A stretch of DNA of 64,000 nt from NCBI GenBank assembly GCA_020466095.1, contig CM035807.1:47781389-47845388 (forward strand), in the 5' to 3' direction. Within the stretch, counting starts at the first letter, position 1; each line of letters opens with the position of its first letter. Below the pieces are notes generated by a model, which did no database searches, was not told the origin of the DNA, and saw nothing but the letters and a program-made list of their open reading frames with translations. The position numbers and the translations under genes are program-made. The stretch is from Chlorops oryzae (lineage: Eukaryota > Arthropoda > Insecta > Diptera > Chloropidae). Below, piece after piece: positions 10,241 to 19,654 of this stretch.

Positions 10241-10378
10241 TTAAGAGTTTTGTTTGACAAAAAAAAAATCGAGTGACACGAGGGACGAAAATCGCAGTAG
10301 ATTTTAAGCTTTTCTCAGTGTCGCAGTAGATGTCAAAAATTTCAAAAACACGCAGTAGATCTACTGCAATTGCAGTAA

Positions 10379-12020
10379 TGCTATGTTCTCACTATAGGGG
10401 TTAAGTACTTAACCCGATACTTTAACTCAAAGCGTTCATATCAGGTTAAGGTTAACAAACGTCGTATGACCCAGCCGGAAAATTCACTACGTCTGCACTA
10501 CTTCTGAAGTGGTGAAAATTCATACTGCGACTACTCGTATTATTAACCTTTAAGGCCTGTATCGAGCAGGCATGAACTGTCAAACTCCATATAAAAAAAG
10601 TGAGCTAAAAGCCCGATAAATGGATTTCCGCTCTCATTTAGCGAACCCATATCCAGCACGAGTTAAATCAGTGTTGTGAAAATTACTTCAGGGTTGCAAT
10701 TTTTCGCACTTTTGGAGAAAAGTGGAGACTAGTTTAGCTAGTGAAATAAAGTGTTTGACATTTATTCCACCGCGAAAAGGCTGAATCAGTTGCACGAATC
10801 GCCCAAAAAATTAAAATGCTGAAAGCTGAAGCATGGATGGCGGCGAAGACTAATTTTTTTGAAGCTGGACCATCGGTATCAAAAAGACGGAGAACAACTT
10901 TCAATTACGAGCAAAAACAACTGCTCTGTAATAAAGTTAAAGAATTCCCTTGCATGTGGGATATAAATTCCGGATCGCACAGCAACAACATGGAAGTATC
11001 TGCAGCTTGGCGCGAGATCGCCGAGTGCTTGGGAATATCAGGTAAGAATTAATCAGCATCAATGTTCGTAAAACATTGCCATTATTTTCCAAAGAGAAAG
11101 CAACATAACCTAAACATAACATACCACATGTGTGGCGCTGGTTTCCGAGCTTATGCGAATTATTTCACTTAACTTTTAAATCCAAGAAATTATTCGCTTT
11201 CATTGACAATGACAGCTCACATGTAAACAAAACTCAGCTGACTTTAGCGCGTGAAATATATGGCCAACTCTACAAAGATAAATTAGTATCTGCTCGATAC
11301 CGGCCTTTACATCTAATGAAATTTGTAATGAGATGGCCGCTATTTTCAATACTTCAAAATTAATGTGTTATTCATTGAGAAAAGAAGTGGATGACCCTAG
11401 TCCGTATGAAAACTTCATTTGACAAAAAAGTACATGCTGGCTGGCTAAAATGGATCAAACGTGCATGATTATTTTATTTGAAAAAAGAGTGTATGCTGCT
11501 AACATGATTGAAAATATCATTCTGAACAAATACTATGGTGCCAACGGGAATGAGAATTACATTTGAAATAATAGTATATGACGCGGGGATCTGAGAGGAA
11601 AATATTTTAAAAAATTGCCGGATATGGTCATACTTTGTCACTTGTCTTGAAACATCTTAAGAATAGCATTGCAATGCCCGCAGGAACAAAAATAGATTAA
11701 TGGAGCTAATGGTGAAAGCGACATCACAAAATGTTCCAAGACTTGTGATCAAAATTAACATTTCCAAACACATCCTTCACCTCTCATTTGCTGCACGGGA
11801 AAGCTTCCCTGTCAGTGCCGTATTAAATATTAACCCGGTTTTTGTATTCGGTGTTAGCAAATGTAACTGAAGTTTTCAAATGCAACTCTGCGCTAACCTC
11901 AGAGTTAAATGTTAACCCGGGGTTTATTTTCGGGTTAGATGATTTTTTTTATATGCGTTTTGACATTTGAAACCCTGGGTCTCGCCGATAACCCTAACCC
12001 GGCCTAGTGAGAACATAGCA
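10379..12020 (+). mobile_element. PIF/Harbinger-type element with MADF gene, TSD TAA
   Basis: TIR TGCTATGTTCTCACTA at 10379 and its exact complement ending at 12020, flanked by TAA on both sides (10376-10378, 12021-12023); TWA duplications are diagnostic for PIF/Harbinger. Length 1642 bp. Subterminal runs of GGGTTA and TTAACCC-like words occur at both ends. It encodes a MADF-like exon but I see no transposase, so it probably relies on one supplied elsewhere. Confidence 0.85.
10816..11041 (+). CDS. MADF/Myb-like DNA-binding exon of Harbinger element
   Basis: From ATG 10816 the frame reads to CAG|GTAAGA at 11041/11042, a textbook splice donor; without splicing it stops three codons later at 11052. 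Residues ~30-75 (YEQKQLLCNKVKEFPCMWDI, then AWREIAECLGIS) follow the Myb/SANT-like pattern of Harbinger accessory proteins: a first helix, P-x-x-W-D, and an A-W-x-E-I-A helix. The basic cluster KRRR just upstream could serve nuclear import. Such proteins help the transposase reach DNA. A second exon was not identified; the 11130-11363 frame is not convincing. Alternative: a host MADF gene captured by the element. Confidence 0.6.
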
Positions 12021-12216
12021 TAAAGTTCCAACCCTATTCGTGGCATCCCTAGTCTATATATCACAGACAATGTTTTTGTTATATAAAAGCTTGTTCGCAA
12101 CATGTATTTAGGTTTACATTAGAACAGCCAACAACAACAGCTTAAACTATAACGATGAAAAATAAGGAGAATATTTTATATAGGAAATAAAAAATAATGT
12201 AGAGCACCACAAAAAC

Positions 12217-12288
12217 ATCGATAGTCTAAAAAAACATCGATGTCACGATAATTTTAAAAACATCGATACTATCGATAGTGACATCGAT
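12217..12288 (+). promoter_or_regulatory. Cluster of five ATCGAT boxes, one DRE TATCGATA
   Basis: ATCGAT occurs at 12217, 12236, 12262, 12271 and 12283. The site at 12270-12277 is the full palindrome TATCGATA, the binding sequence of DREF (and CGATA units for BEAF-32) in Drosophila housekeeping promoters. The cluster ends about 145 bp before the ATG of the MIT-domain exon and starts about 170 bp after the hAT insertion. It is very likely that gene's core promoter. Confidence 0.7.
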
Positions 12289-12434
12289 GTTTCTCCAGCT
12301 CTACTTCCTGCAGGGTTTGTATTCTTTGAAAGTTTAAATTTAAGTTAAATTTAAGTTCAAATTTAAACAGTTGCTCCTGTAGTTTGTTGTTAAATAAGAA
12401 AACATTAGCAAAAAGCAAGTTTGTTGAAAGTGCA

Positions 12435-12519
12435 ATGGATGCGAAGAAGTATCTTTTTCGTGCTGTGGAGTGTGATAAAGCAGGACGCATACTTGAAGCG
12501 CAATACCTTTATCAAGAAG
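12435..12519 (+). CDS. First exon of a MIT-domain protein (MITD1-like)
   Basis: ATG 12435 opens 28 codons ending at AAG|GTATGT (donor at 12520). The product YLFRAVECDKAGRILEAQ followed by YLYQEG matches the first two helices of a MIT domain (A-x-x-x-D-x-x-G-R-x-x-E-A-x-x-x-Y-x-E-G), with best resemblance, from memory, to MITD1. MIT domains bind ESCRT-III tails; MITD1 acts in membrane abscission. The DRE cluster upstream and the donor at the expected place support a real host gene. A possible acceptor at 12557 would leave a 38-base intron, shorter than flies normally use, so the rest of the gene probably lies downstream past repeats and was not located. This is the only host exon I trust here. 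Confidence 0.65.
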
Positions 12520-12849
12520 GTATGTTAAAATGCAGTGTTAATATATATTTGATATAGGTATTGAAATTTTCGGGCCTTTTTGGGATTTCGATGATTGGGC
12601 ACATAAAATAACTTTCTGATTCCAAATCTGCAATCAGCTCCTGAAGGCGTCACTTATATTATTATGCATTTTAATTTCAAAATTGCCCAATATCGCTCAT
12701 TGTTTACAAGTATTTTCATAACATCGGTGCTGCCAGAAATATTTTTATGTGGTAAGTTTTAAGTGCCCGCCCACGGCACTTCAACGTTTCCCTTTATCAG
12801 AAACTAAAATAAAACTACAAAACCCCAGCAGTTATTTAGGCAGTTCATT
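12520..12849 (+). other. Probable intron 1 of the MIT-domain gene, 5' part
   Basis: Starts with GTATGT. AT-rich, with no recognised repeat or exon. The intron presumably continues through the dispersed repeat and the MITE that follow. Confidence 0.4.
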
Positions 12850-13540
12850 ATTTTAGGAATACAATATTTCTATGAATAACCTGAAATTGAGGAAATCTTG
12901 AATTCCCAAATATATTGAAAAGTCCGATTTTGGGGCAGTTTTGAAATACTTGTGACAGACCCTAGTACTGGAGATACCCTTAATAATGGACCTATCAAAG
13001 AAATTTTTAGAGAGGATTTTTATGGCTACAAAAGAAGCATTAGTTCCAACTTTCGTTGAAGTCCAATTTGAATTTCGGGTGAAGGAGACATTTTTCAAAA
13101 AACTCCCTTCTGCCACGCCCACTTTTCCAATTTTTGGAAATCACATTAATTTTCCTAAGATATGTTCAAAAGTCAAACTCAATCAAAATATCTTGAAAAC
13201 TCCGTTTTTGGAGCAGTTTTTGTGATTTACGTTACAGACCCTAGTACTGTAGGTACCCCTACAAATGGTCCGATCGGCTTCATTCTCGAACTTTTTCTTA
13301 TTCATCCCCGTGAGCACGTATACCACATTTCGTCAAGATAGCTCAACTCCTTCGATAAGAAAACTGTATAAAGACAGACAGACACACAGACGGACAGACA
13401 GACAGGCGGTCTAAATCGAATCTCCTGGTGGTGCTGACCATTCCTAAATATATGATCTATCTCCACTGGTTCTGGGTGTTACAGACAACCACACAAACGC
13501 AATATACCCTCGATACAGAGAGTGTCGGGTATTAAACACA
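12850..13540. repeat. Dispersed fly repeat with GACAGACAGA core
   Basis: Contains two similar blocks (near 12945-12985 and 13215-13262, each ACAGACCCTAGTACTG followed by GTACCCCT or ATACCCTT), then a GACAGACAGACACACAGACGG microsatellite at 13374-13405, TCTAAATCGAATC, and a terminal hairpin-like ATACCC...GGGTAT at 13504-13535. The same microsatellite, TCTAAATCGAATC and terminal GGGTAT recur at 34050-34225, so the two are relatives. The class (Helitron-like or other) was not settled. Confidence 0.55.
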
Positions 13541-13773
13541 AAATGTAGCGAAAAAGCTCTGAAAAGATTCTTAATGGCGAGAAATTCATTATAGAGAGTT
13601 TCGACTGTATTTTTTTATTCTTCTAGACACCATTAAAAGTGACTTTTTTCCGCGATATATAAATTTAAATAGAAATCTGAAAATATAAATTTTATTTTTA
13701 AAAATGCTGCTTAATAATGTGATCGCTTTCAGACATGTGACATCATCTCAATGTAAGCCAATAAAAAAAGTTA

Positions 13774-13958
13774 AGGCTCAGTTACTATTGATTGAACGTA
13801 ACTTAACTTAACTTATAGAAGTATGTTTTCCATAGATTCTTATCTTAAGTGAAATTAAGTTTTCCGTAACGGCTCCCATAAAAAATGCACTAATAATATC
13901 AAGTTAGCTGATTAAATAAGTGCAGTTAAGTAACGTTCAATCAAGAGTAAGTGAGCCT
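13774..13958. mobile_element. Short MITE, TSD TTA
   Basis: TIR AGGCTCAGTTACTATTGATT on the left and AGGCTCACTTACTCTTGATT on the right (reversed), continuing through GAACGTWACTTAA, with TTA at 13771-13773 and 13959-13961. 185 bp, AT-rich centre, non-coding. Confidence 0.8.
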
Positions 13959-14218
13959 TTAGCGTTGCCTTGATCAAAGAGTATAGGTATGTATAAAGAG
14001 GCGGATTTTCGCAATTTTCTCTCATCGCGCTTTCTGAGTTTCATGTCCATCATGTCCATCATCAACGTGCGATATCAGAATAGATCCAAAACGAATAGTG
14101 GAAGGAAACACAAAAGGCAAATGAAAACCTTAACAAGAAGTGACTTCAGACACGGACTTACGATTGTTTTTCGAGGGGAACAGTCTGCGCAAAAGTTCTT
14201 ATAAAAGTCATAGTATAT

Positions 14219-14241
14219 ATTAGGTGTAGTAAAAAGAAATT
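14219..14241. repeat. Isolated mariner terminal repeat fragment
   Basis: ATTAGGTGTAGTAAAAAGAA matches the terminus of the mariner at 21243-22530. No matching second end was found nearby, so this is a decayed remnant of the same family. Confidence 0.5.
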
Positions 14242-14360
14242 ACCTTACATACATACCTTACAGATTAAAATTTAAATATGCAATGCTAACACGATAGCCA
14301 ACTTATTTTCAAAAAATTTTCATTTCATACACAACACAGAATTTCGAAAGTCCCATTAAA

Positions 14361-14735
14361 TGTTATTTTGACGTAACCCAAACAAAATCAAGACATCCCC
14401 GTCATCAGGAAAACAAATCAGACCAGAAACCACTTTCAGACTATCTGGATTATTCAAAGAGCTCAACTTTATCGCAGTTTCATTTTTTGACTGAAAGCCT
14501 ACGCCTTTGAATATGCAACATCTTTTTCTTTCACAAGGTATTTTATAGGCTAAACTTTGGAGCCCCGTAAAACATAACTCTGACGTGACCCAAAAAAAAT
14601 AACGATATCCTCGTGATCAGGAGACCAAACCACGCCGGAATCAGTTTTCAAACCTCTTGGATTTTTATAAAAGTGCAATTTCGTCGCACAGTGTTATTTG
14701 AGATAAAGTCCGACCAACTTGAAAATGCATTTTTC
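14361..14735. repeat. Two-unit direct repeat, ~205 bp period
   Basis: Block 14370-14530 (GACGTAACCCAAACAAAAT, then CATCCCCGTCATCAGGA, then GCAGTTTCATTTTTTGA) is echoed at 14581-14735 (GACGTGACCCAAAAAAAAT, then TATCCTCGTGATCAGGA). Divergence is considerable. No coding capacity; origin unknown. Confidence 0.5.
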
Positions 14736-15122
14736 TAAAACTTACGAGTAGAAGTTTGTATTTTTATCACTGCGAAAGGTAGAAAGTTGTTGTTGCTAAT
14801 ATTTTGCAGGGCTACAATATTTGGGGAGAGGGTGTAGTAAAAAAAGTAAAAAGAGAGCATGGCGCCAAAAATCTCATTTAGGATTAACCCTTAAAAGGCT
14901 AATTCGCAAGTTTTAAGAACATATTTTTTATTGTTTTGTTTTACTTCTAGACTTCATTAAACGCTTTATTTTGTTTTATTCATTTCTTCAGAAATATGCT
15001 TTCAAGCAGCGCCACACACGGTCAAATATACTGTGCTTGCAAGCATGCTTGCAAATTCATTTGAGCGAGTATGGCCTCGGTAAGTTTGTGATTTCATAAA
15101 TAACACGAAGGATATATTTAAA

Positions 15123-16205
15123 ATGAGTTACAAATGGTTCGCAGTACCACAGTGCAAAAGCACAAGTATAGCTACTCCCAGCAAAATTTTTGTGTGCGTT
15201 CCGAGGAATGTAAATCTCAGAACAAAGTGGTTACATTGGACCTAATTCTGGTATATACTTTTGTGAGGATCATTTCGACGTAAGTAAATATACTTTTTCA
15301 AAATATTCGCAGTGTTAGAAAGTTAAAATCAGGGTTCGGAAATCCGTTCTTTTCGATTCGTTCGCGAACGAATCGTAATCACACGAAGTGATTTTTATTT
15401 CGTTCGCGAACGAAATGCTTTTCGATCGCACAGGTAAGAATTGTGCTCGTGCGCTAAAACCTTAACTGAATTTTTCCGTTCTCTAAAAAACTCTTTCCGT
15501 TCGGCAGCCAGCGAATTTTAAAAAATTCAGTACACAGGTAGAAAATTTTGCTGCGAACGGTTCGCAAAGCGAGCATTTTTCGGTTCGCGAACGGAATTTT
15601 TTTTTTTTTTTTTTACTAAAAATCTTAATTTTGTTGCTCAACTTGTCTTTTCATATAAATTGGAAAAACGTGACATAAGCACAACAACGGATATTACATT
15701 AACTTCTGAAAAGTCCATTCAAACTCAAATGAAGAAAGCTCACTTCAGAAGTAAGGCGGTACAAACTACTGTGCAGAGAAAGGACAGTTTTGTTTCGCCT
15801 TTAAAATTGAAACAAGGTCAAGCGCCACCTCTCCATTGAAGTTTGATCCAAGTATGTGTCATAAAAATCCATTTAAAATTCTAAATGTTAAGGCCAGCAT
15901 TGGTTTCTGTAAAAGCGAAAACCCGGATTCGGATATATCCACTGAAACTCCTATTGAGAAAAATTCTTCCTCTTTTCCGTCCAAAGATTCTGACTCAGGA
16001 ACAAATGTATCAGATGAAAATGAGCACATCCAAAAAATGCAGTACTTAAAAATGACGCTTCGCCTTATTTCTCAAAAACCCATGTTGTATGTTGGAATCT
16101 CCCCAGAATCATATTTGTAATCCAAATAATTCAGAAGCATACCAAGATACCACAGGAGCATATCGTCGCTACTCTTTAAAAACCACGTAAGCGCCAGTTT
16201 CTCGA
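15123..16205 (+). pseudogene. THAP-domain / DDE transposase relic
   Basis: ATG 15123 gives YKWFAVPQCKSTSIATPSKI and then FVCVP and NLRTKWLH, the start of a THAP zinc-finger domain. After a one-base frame break comes GIYFCEDHFD and a donor GAC|GTAAGT at 15280. A later block (15670-15837) encodes KSIQTQMKKAHFRSKAVQTT and stops. After another frame break 15836-16190 reads NPFKILNVKASIGFCKSEN and then LYVGISPESYLVIQIIQKHT, resembling the region that leads into a DDE_Tnp_4 nuclease in insect THAP-DDE proteins. No catalytic acidic residues are seen. THAP domains bind DNA; here they probably belonged to a transposase. At least three breaks make it dead. A decayed host THAP gene is the alternative. 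Confidence 0.55.
15317..15610. repeat. GTTCGCGAAC-rich inverted-repeat insert in THAP intron
   Basis: Begins CAGGGTTCGGAAATCCGTTC and ends near CGGTTCGCGAACGGAA followed by a T run. The palindrome TTCGTTCGCGAACGAA occurs at 15357 and 15399. It looks like a degenerate hAT-type MITE, but no 8-bp duplication could be defined. Confidence 0.35.
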
Positions 16206-18353
16206 AAATGACTTTTTTGGTTTTTATGGTGGAAAAATATATTTCCTATGAGTTGGCAGTCTCAACTTGACACGTTTGTATGAAAAAAAAAAATTAAGGC
16301 CAATCCAAAAACCTCCTAATGCAAAACCTTCTTTTTGGCTCAGAAATATAAAAAAATACAATAGTTCTCATTTGTAAACAGACAGGCATATTTTGTTGTT
16401 GGAAACAAAAAACGAAAAAATATTTCGTTTAAAAGAAAAAAAAAAAAAAAACCAAAATACGCAGGTACCTAGCTGATTCTTTGTTGTTGAATCTTTCATT
16501 CTTTGTGATCCTTTTAAGGTTAATGATATTAATCATGTACACCTATATTTACCACGCTAATCGGTGAATAAAACCCATGCTACTTTAAGATTTTAAAAGT
16601 AGTAAGTATATCATAAAAATATATAAAGTAGTGTTTTATCAACGGGTTTATCATTTTTATATTTAGCAAGGTGTCATTTTTTCGATTTTTTCAAAATCGT
16701 CCGACAAATCTGAAATCACATTTTTTTTTAAAGAAAAACCTTCAGTCCTCAATTAAAAAAACCAAAAAAAAATTTTTCCCATGTGTAGAAGAAAATATGG
16801 AGCTATATATGTAGCCTTTTCAGGAAAATTTATTTTATTTATGTTTCGTTTTCATAAAAAGTAATTAATTAACGGGGGTTATATTGAAGTTTTTTCATGT
16901 GAATGATAGTCTCTAAAAAAATATATATAAATATTAAATATACCAATAAGGTTTCTGGTCTGTATAGCTTTGAAACCGTGGAAATTCGGAAATGCTCATT
17001 TTGGAAATCGTTAGCCTCACCCTAAAATAAACTCGATTTTATAGTTAGTCCCCATTTCGGAAATACTTTCAAATTACCCTTCAAAATCCACTTGGCCCAA
17101 GCAAAAAGGACCAATATAATGGAAACTATCAAGGAAAAACGAAATTCCCCATACAAAAAAATCTTGTTTTTTGAAATTTTCAGAGCACGATGCCACAGTT
17201 TGTTTTGAAAATCTTTTATATTGTTAATTTTGTTATAATATTAACTTTCGAAAACCACTTGGCCCACAAAAATTGCTAAGCAAAGGCTGTACTGAAGTAA
17301 AATATGTTAAAATTCAATGAAGTTCATACAATCTTGCAATGTAATAAGAAATAAATTTAAAGTATACTTTTAGGGTCGTAGTCTTCGACTCGGTTTAAGC
17401 GCTCCGAATGTTTAAATTATCTAATATATTCCCTTAGTCTTCATGCCAGTTTAAGTCAAAAAAATACTTTGGCTATATTTGAAATTTTAAAAAATTTTCA
17501 TATAAAATTAATAAACCTAGTTTAAACTCTCCTGAAGACTCTCATTTGAAAGTTTAAACCTTCAAATAGTTTAAACTAGGTTGGAGACTATGAGCCTTAG
17601 GGTAAAAATTTTTCATATGGAAAATTCATTTCAAAACAAAAGCTTATACAAAATGTGTGCTCTAACGAAATCAAATGTTTATGAAAACTTCAGAATGTGC
17701 CAAGTTTCATCACTCTGCGAACACTCCGTATAGTTTTTACACTCAAATGTATTACGCGATGCCTTTGTGTCATGGGAGGAAATGCGAAACGCCCATTTCC
17801 CGAGTTTTTTCGCTTTTCCCCTCTTCTTAGTTTGGAAACTAAATTAAATTTAGAAATTTTAACACTTTCAATTAAGTTTCCAAATTTTAGAAGAGAAATT
17901 TTACGTCTGGTATCCATCGTTAAACCTCATTGGTCTTCCTGAACAAAAAAAGAAAACATGAAGTTATTCCCTGCCTGTGCTAAAACTATTCTCGTGTCCC
18001 TGCCTTTATTTCGGCTGTCCAAATTGAACTTGACAGTTTTTAATTTTTGCATAACTACTTTTGAACTTGGCCTATTTTCCCTTCGACTGTCTTTTGTTTG
18101 TTTGAGTTCAATTATTATTTTCTTATTTTTCCAATATTGCAATGTCAAGTGCACTATATTAAAGAAAATTGTGTTTGCTCATCAACATTTACTTCTACTG
18201 TTCAGAAATTAAAAAAACATTATTTTGCTTTTATTGTGTCTTCGCTCGTTTTGATATGCGAACACTTTGGTCTTGAATTGAAAATTTTTAATTTTTTAAA
18301 TTTATTTTTAAGATACGTAATTGTCGCGTGGTGGAGCTTAATTTCTGGTAGCG
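16206..18353. other. AT-rich non-coding stretch with a dispersed repeat
   Basis: No believable gene; the short frames overlap each other on both strands. Bases ~17455-17600 (TTTAAAATTAATAAACCTAGTTTAAA-like words followed by TGAAAGTTTAAA) resemble 26310-26435, so a dispersed repeat family is present. The part next to 18353 should hold the 3' end of the gypsy-PTP element, but no LTR was recognised. Confidence 0.35.
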
Positions 18354-18581
18354 TCAGTTTGAAATAGGATCGCTTCGCAAATAAGAAAAAGCAAAGAATG
18401 AATTTATTTTATAATTTTTTTCATTTAGTACTTTAAGGGCCTGGTAACAAAATATGTATTGTGTGACATTTGGAATTGCTTGCGCCCTTTGTGTTAGTAT
18501 TTTGTTTTCTATTTACCGTAACTTTATGTTCTTTTTATTTTCTCTCAATTCTAAGGCGATATCTAAAGCTATGAAAACGCC
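18354..18581 (-). pseudogene. C-terminal part of the gypsy-linked PTP domain
   Basis: Beyond the MITE the minus strand resumes GVFIALDIALELRENKK and, after one in-frame TAA (18513-18515), continues as LTQRAQAIPNVTQYIFCYQA, then stops at 18354. This is the end of a classical PTP fold: the helix after the P-loop, the Q-loop region (QR...QY) and the final FCYQAL helix. Of the two usual Q-loop glutamines the second (in TQY) is present, while the first position reads Pro. The frame on the two sides of the MITE matches once one copy of its CCTG duplication is ignored. Only the TAA breaks it. Confidence 0.75.
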
Positions 18582-18583
18582 TG

Positions 18584-18823
18584 GGGCCCTACTCTGTATT
18601 GCGATGCGATACGCAAATCGATGCGATAGCTTATTTCGAGTCGCCATTGGAACGATTGTTTGCTCTTATTTCCTTTTCCAGTTTATATAGTATGTTGGAA
18701 ATATATTTCCGAACCTTTCAGTTCAATTTTACGAATCAAAAACTATAAAAAACCGTTCCAATTGCGACTCGAAATAAGCTATCGCATCGATTTGCGTATC
18801 GCATCGCAATACAGAGTAGGCCC
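18584..18823. mobile_element. 240-bp palindromic MITE inside the PTP P-loop
   Basis: Inverted ends GGGCCCTACTCTGTATTGCG and GGGCCTACTCTGTATTGCG, the arms continuing ATGCGATACGCAAATCGATG and beyond for ~80 bp. Flanked by CCTG on both sides (18580-18583, 18824-18827). It splits the phosphatase signature just after its final Gly. The 4-bp duplication did not let me assign a superfamily. Confidence 0.75.
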
Positions 18824-19653
18824 CCTGTTCTACCTATGCCTGCAGCGCAATGAACTATCATCGGCGACGGGTTCGTTTTACTTGTATTTAAATTCTGTTG
18901 CTTTTCTTTAACTAATCTTATAAATTTACATAATATTTTAGCATTTGGTGTGCCTTGATCGGACCAACACCTAAATTGCCAATGGCAAATTGTTCTAGAA
19001 GTTTCTGATTTTTGATCGTATAGTTCTAACTCCGTGCAAACGAAATTTTTGTTTTCATTTTTACTGAGCGCTTTAACGCGAAATCGGGAAAATATTTTGG
19101 TTGAAAATATGCCAGCTCCCCAGTATCTAGCACACTCTCTCGACTTCGTGAGCATAACTATGGTATTACAATTTTGTTCCCATACCATTTGAAAGAAGTC
19201 TTGTATGGAATTTTCGAGAGGTCCCTGTGTAGCTATAAATGACTTCGTCTTTTTGTATCCATACACAAAACTAGCATGAATATATCCTGATATATTCTCC
19301 TGATGTGGAGATAATTTTACACGACTGTGGTCAAAACAAGGTACGTTCTTATAGCGATTCTTTTCTGAATTTCCTAAAAAAAATTTAAAAGATCCCTTGA
19401 CTGGAATTCGAATCAATGGCGCATGCTCTTCTGTTAGCTTGCGGTTAATATCTTCTGCCTCTTTCGTTGCTTCTATGTATTGAATGTTCGCTTTTTCCTG
19501 ATTTACTTGTATCAAATTTCTGTGGAAGGTTTTTTCTGTGCCCTTGATTAAAATTCTAACATTTACAGAAGTGGGAAGTGATACAACCTTATAGGGTCCC
19601 TCCCAAATAGGCGAAAGTTTATTCTTTCTGGTTTGGTTTTTCAGCCAGACCAT
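18736..19653 (-). pseudogene. Integrase C-terminus fused to protein tyrosine phosphatase
   Basis: One open frame of 305 residues. Residues 1-50 (VWLKNQTRKNKLSPIWEGPY onward) are a gypsy integrase C-terminal GPY module. After a linker, residues ~74-277 are a classical Tyr phosphatase: KNRYKN (97-103), DHSRVKL, GYIHASFVYGY, FIATQGPLENS, VWEQNCNTIVMLTKS, CARYW, a WPD-loop equivalent WSD (230-232) and the P-loop VHCAAGIGRTG with Cys269 and Arg275. Cys, Arg and the WPD Asp are kept; the WPD Pro is Ser. Residues 278-305 are read-through into the MITE. Resemblance to the PTP genes of bracoviruses and to insect PTPs is from memory. PTPs remove phosphate from Tyr; a role in the element is unknown. The reading frame extends upstream to about 19765. 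Confidence 0.85.
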
Positions 19654-19654
19654 A

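Larger units (their letters stand above)
9286..12036. mobile_element. Non-autonomous hAT-type element, 8-bp TSD
   Basis: The ends are TAGGGTTGGAACTT (9286) and its complement ending at 12036. Both sides carry the 8-bp direct duplication TTCGTGGC (9278-9285, 12037-12044), the hallmark of hAT transposition. Its own sequence is only about 550 bp, since two other elements sit inside it (9688-10240 and 10379-12020). Internal motif GCAGTAGATTT or GCAGTAGAT recurs near both ends (9334 and 10300-10360). No hAT transposase is encoded. It lies directly upstream of the MIT-domain gene promoter. Confidence 0.85.

Noticed and set aside
12557..12610. Possible exon 2 of the MIT-domain gene (GIEIFGPFWDFDDWAHK)
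   Set aside because: It would need a 38-base intron, and the residues do not continue the MIT helix pattern convincingly.
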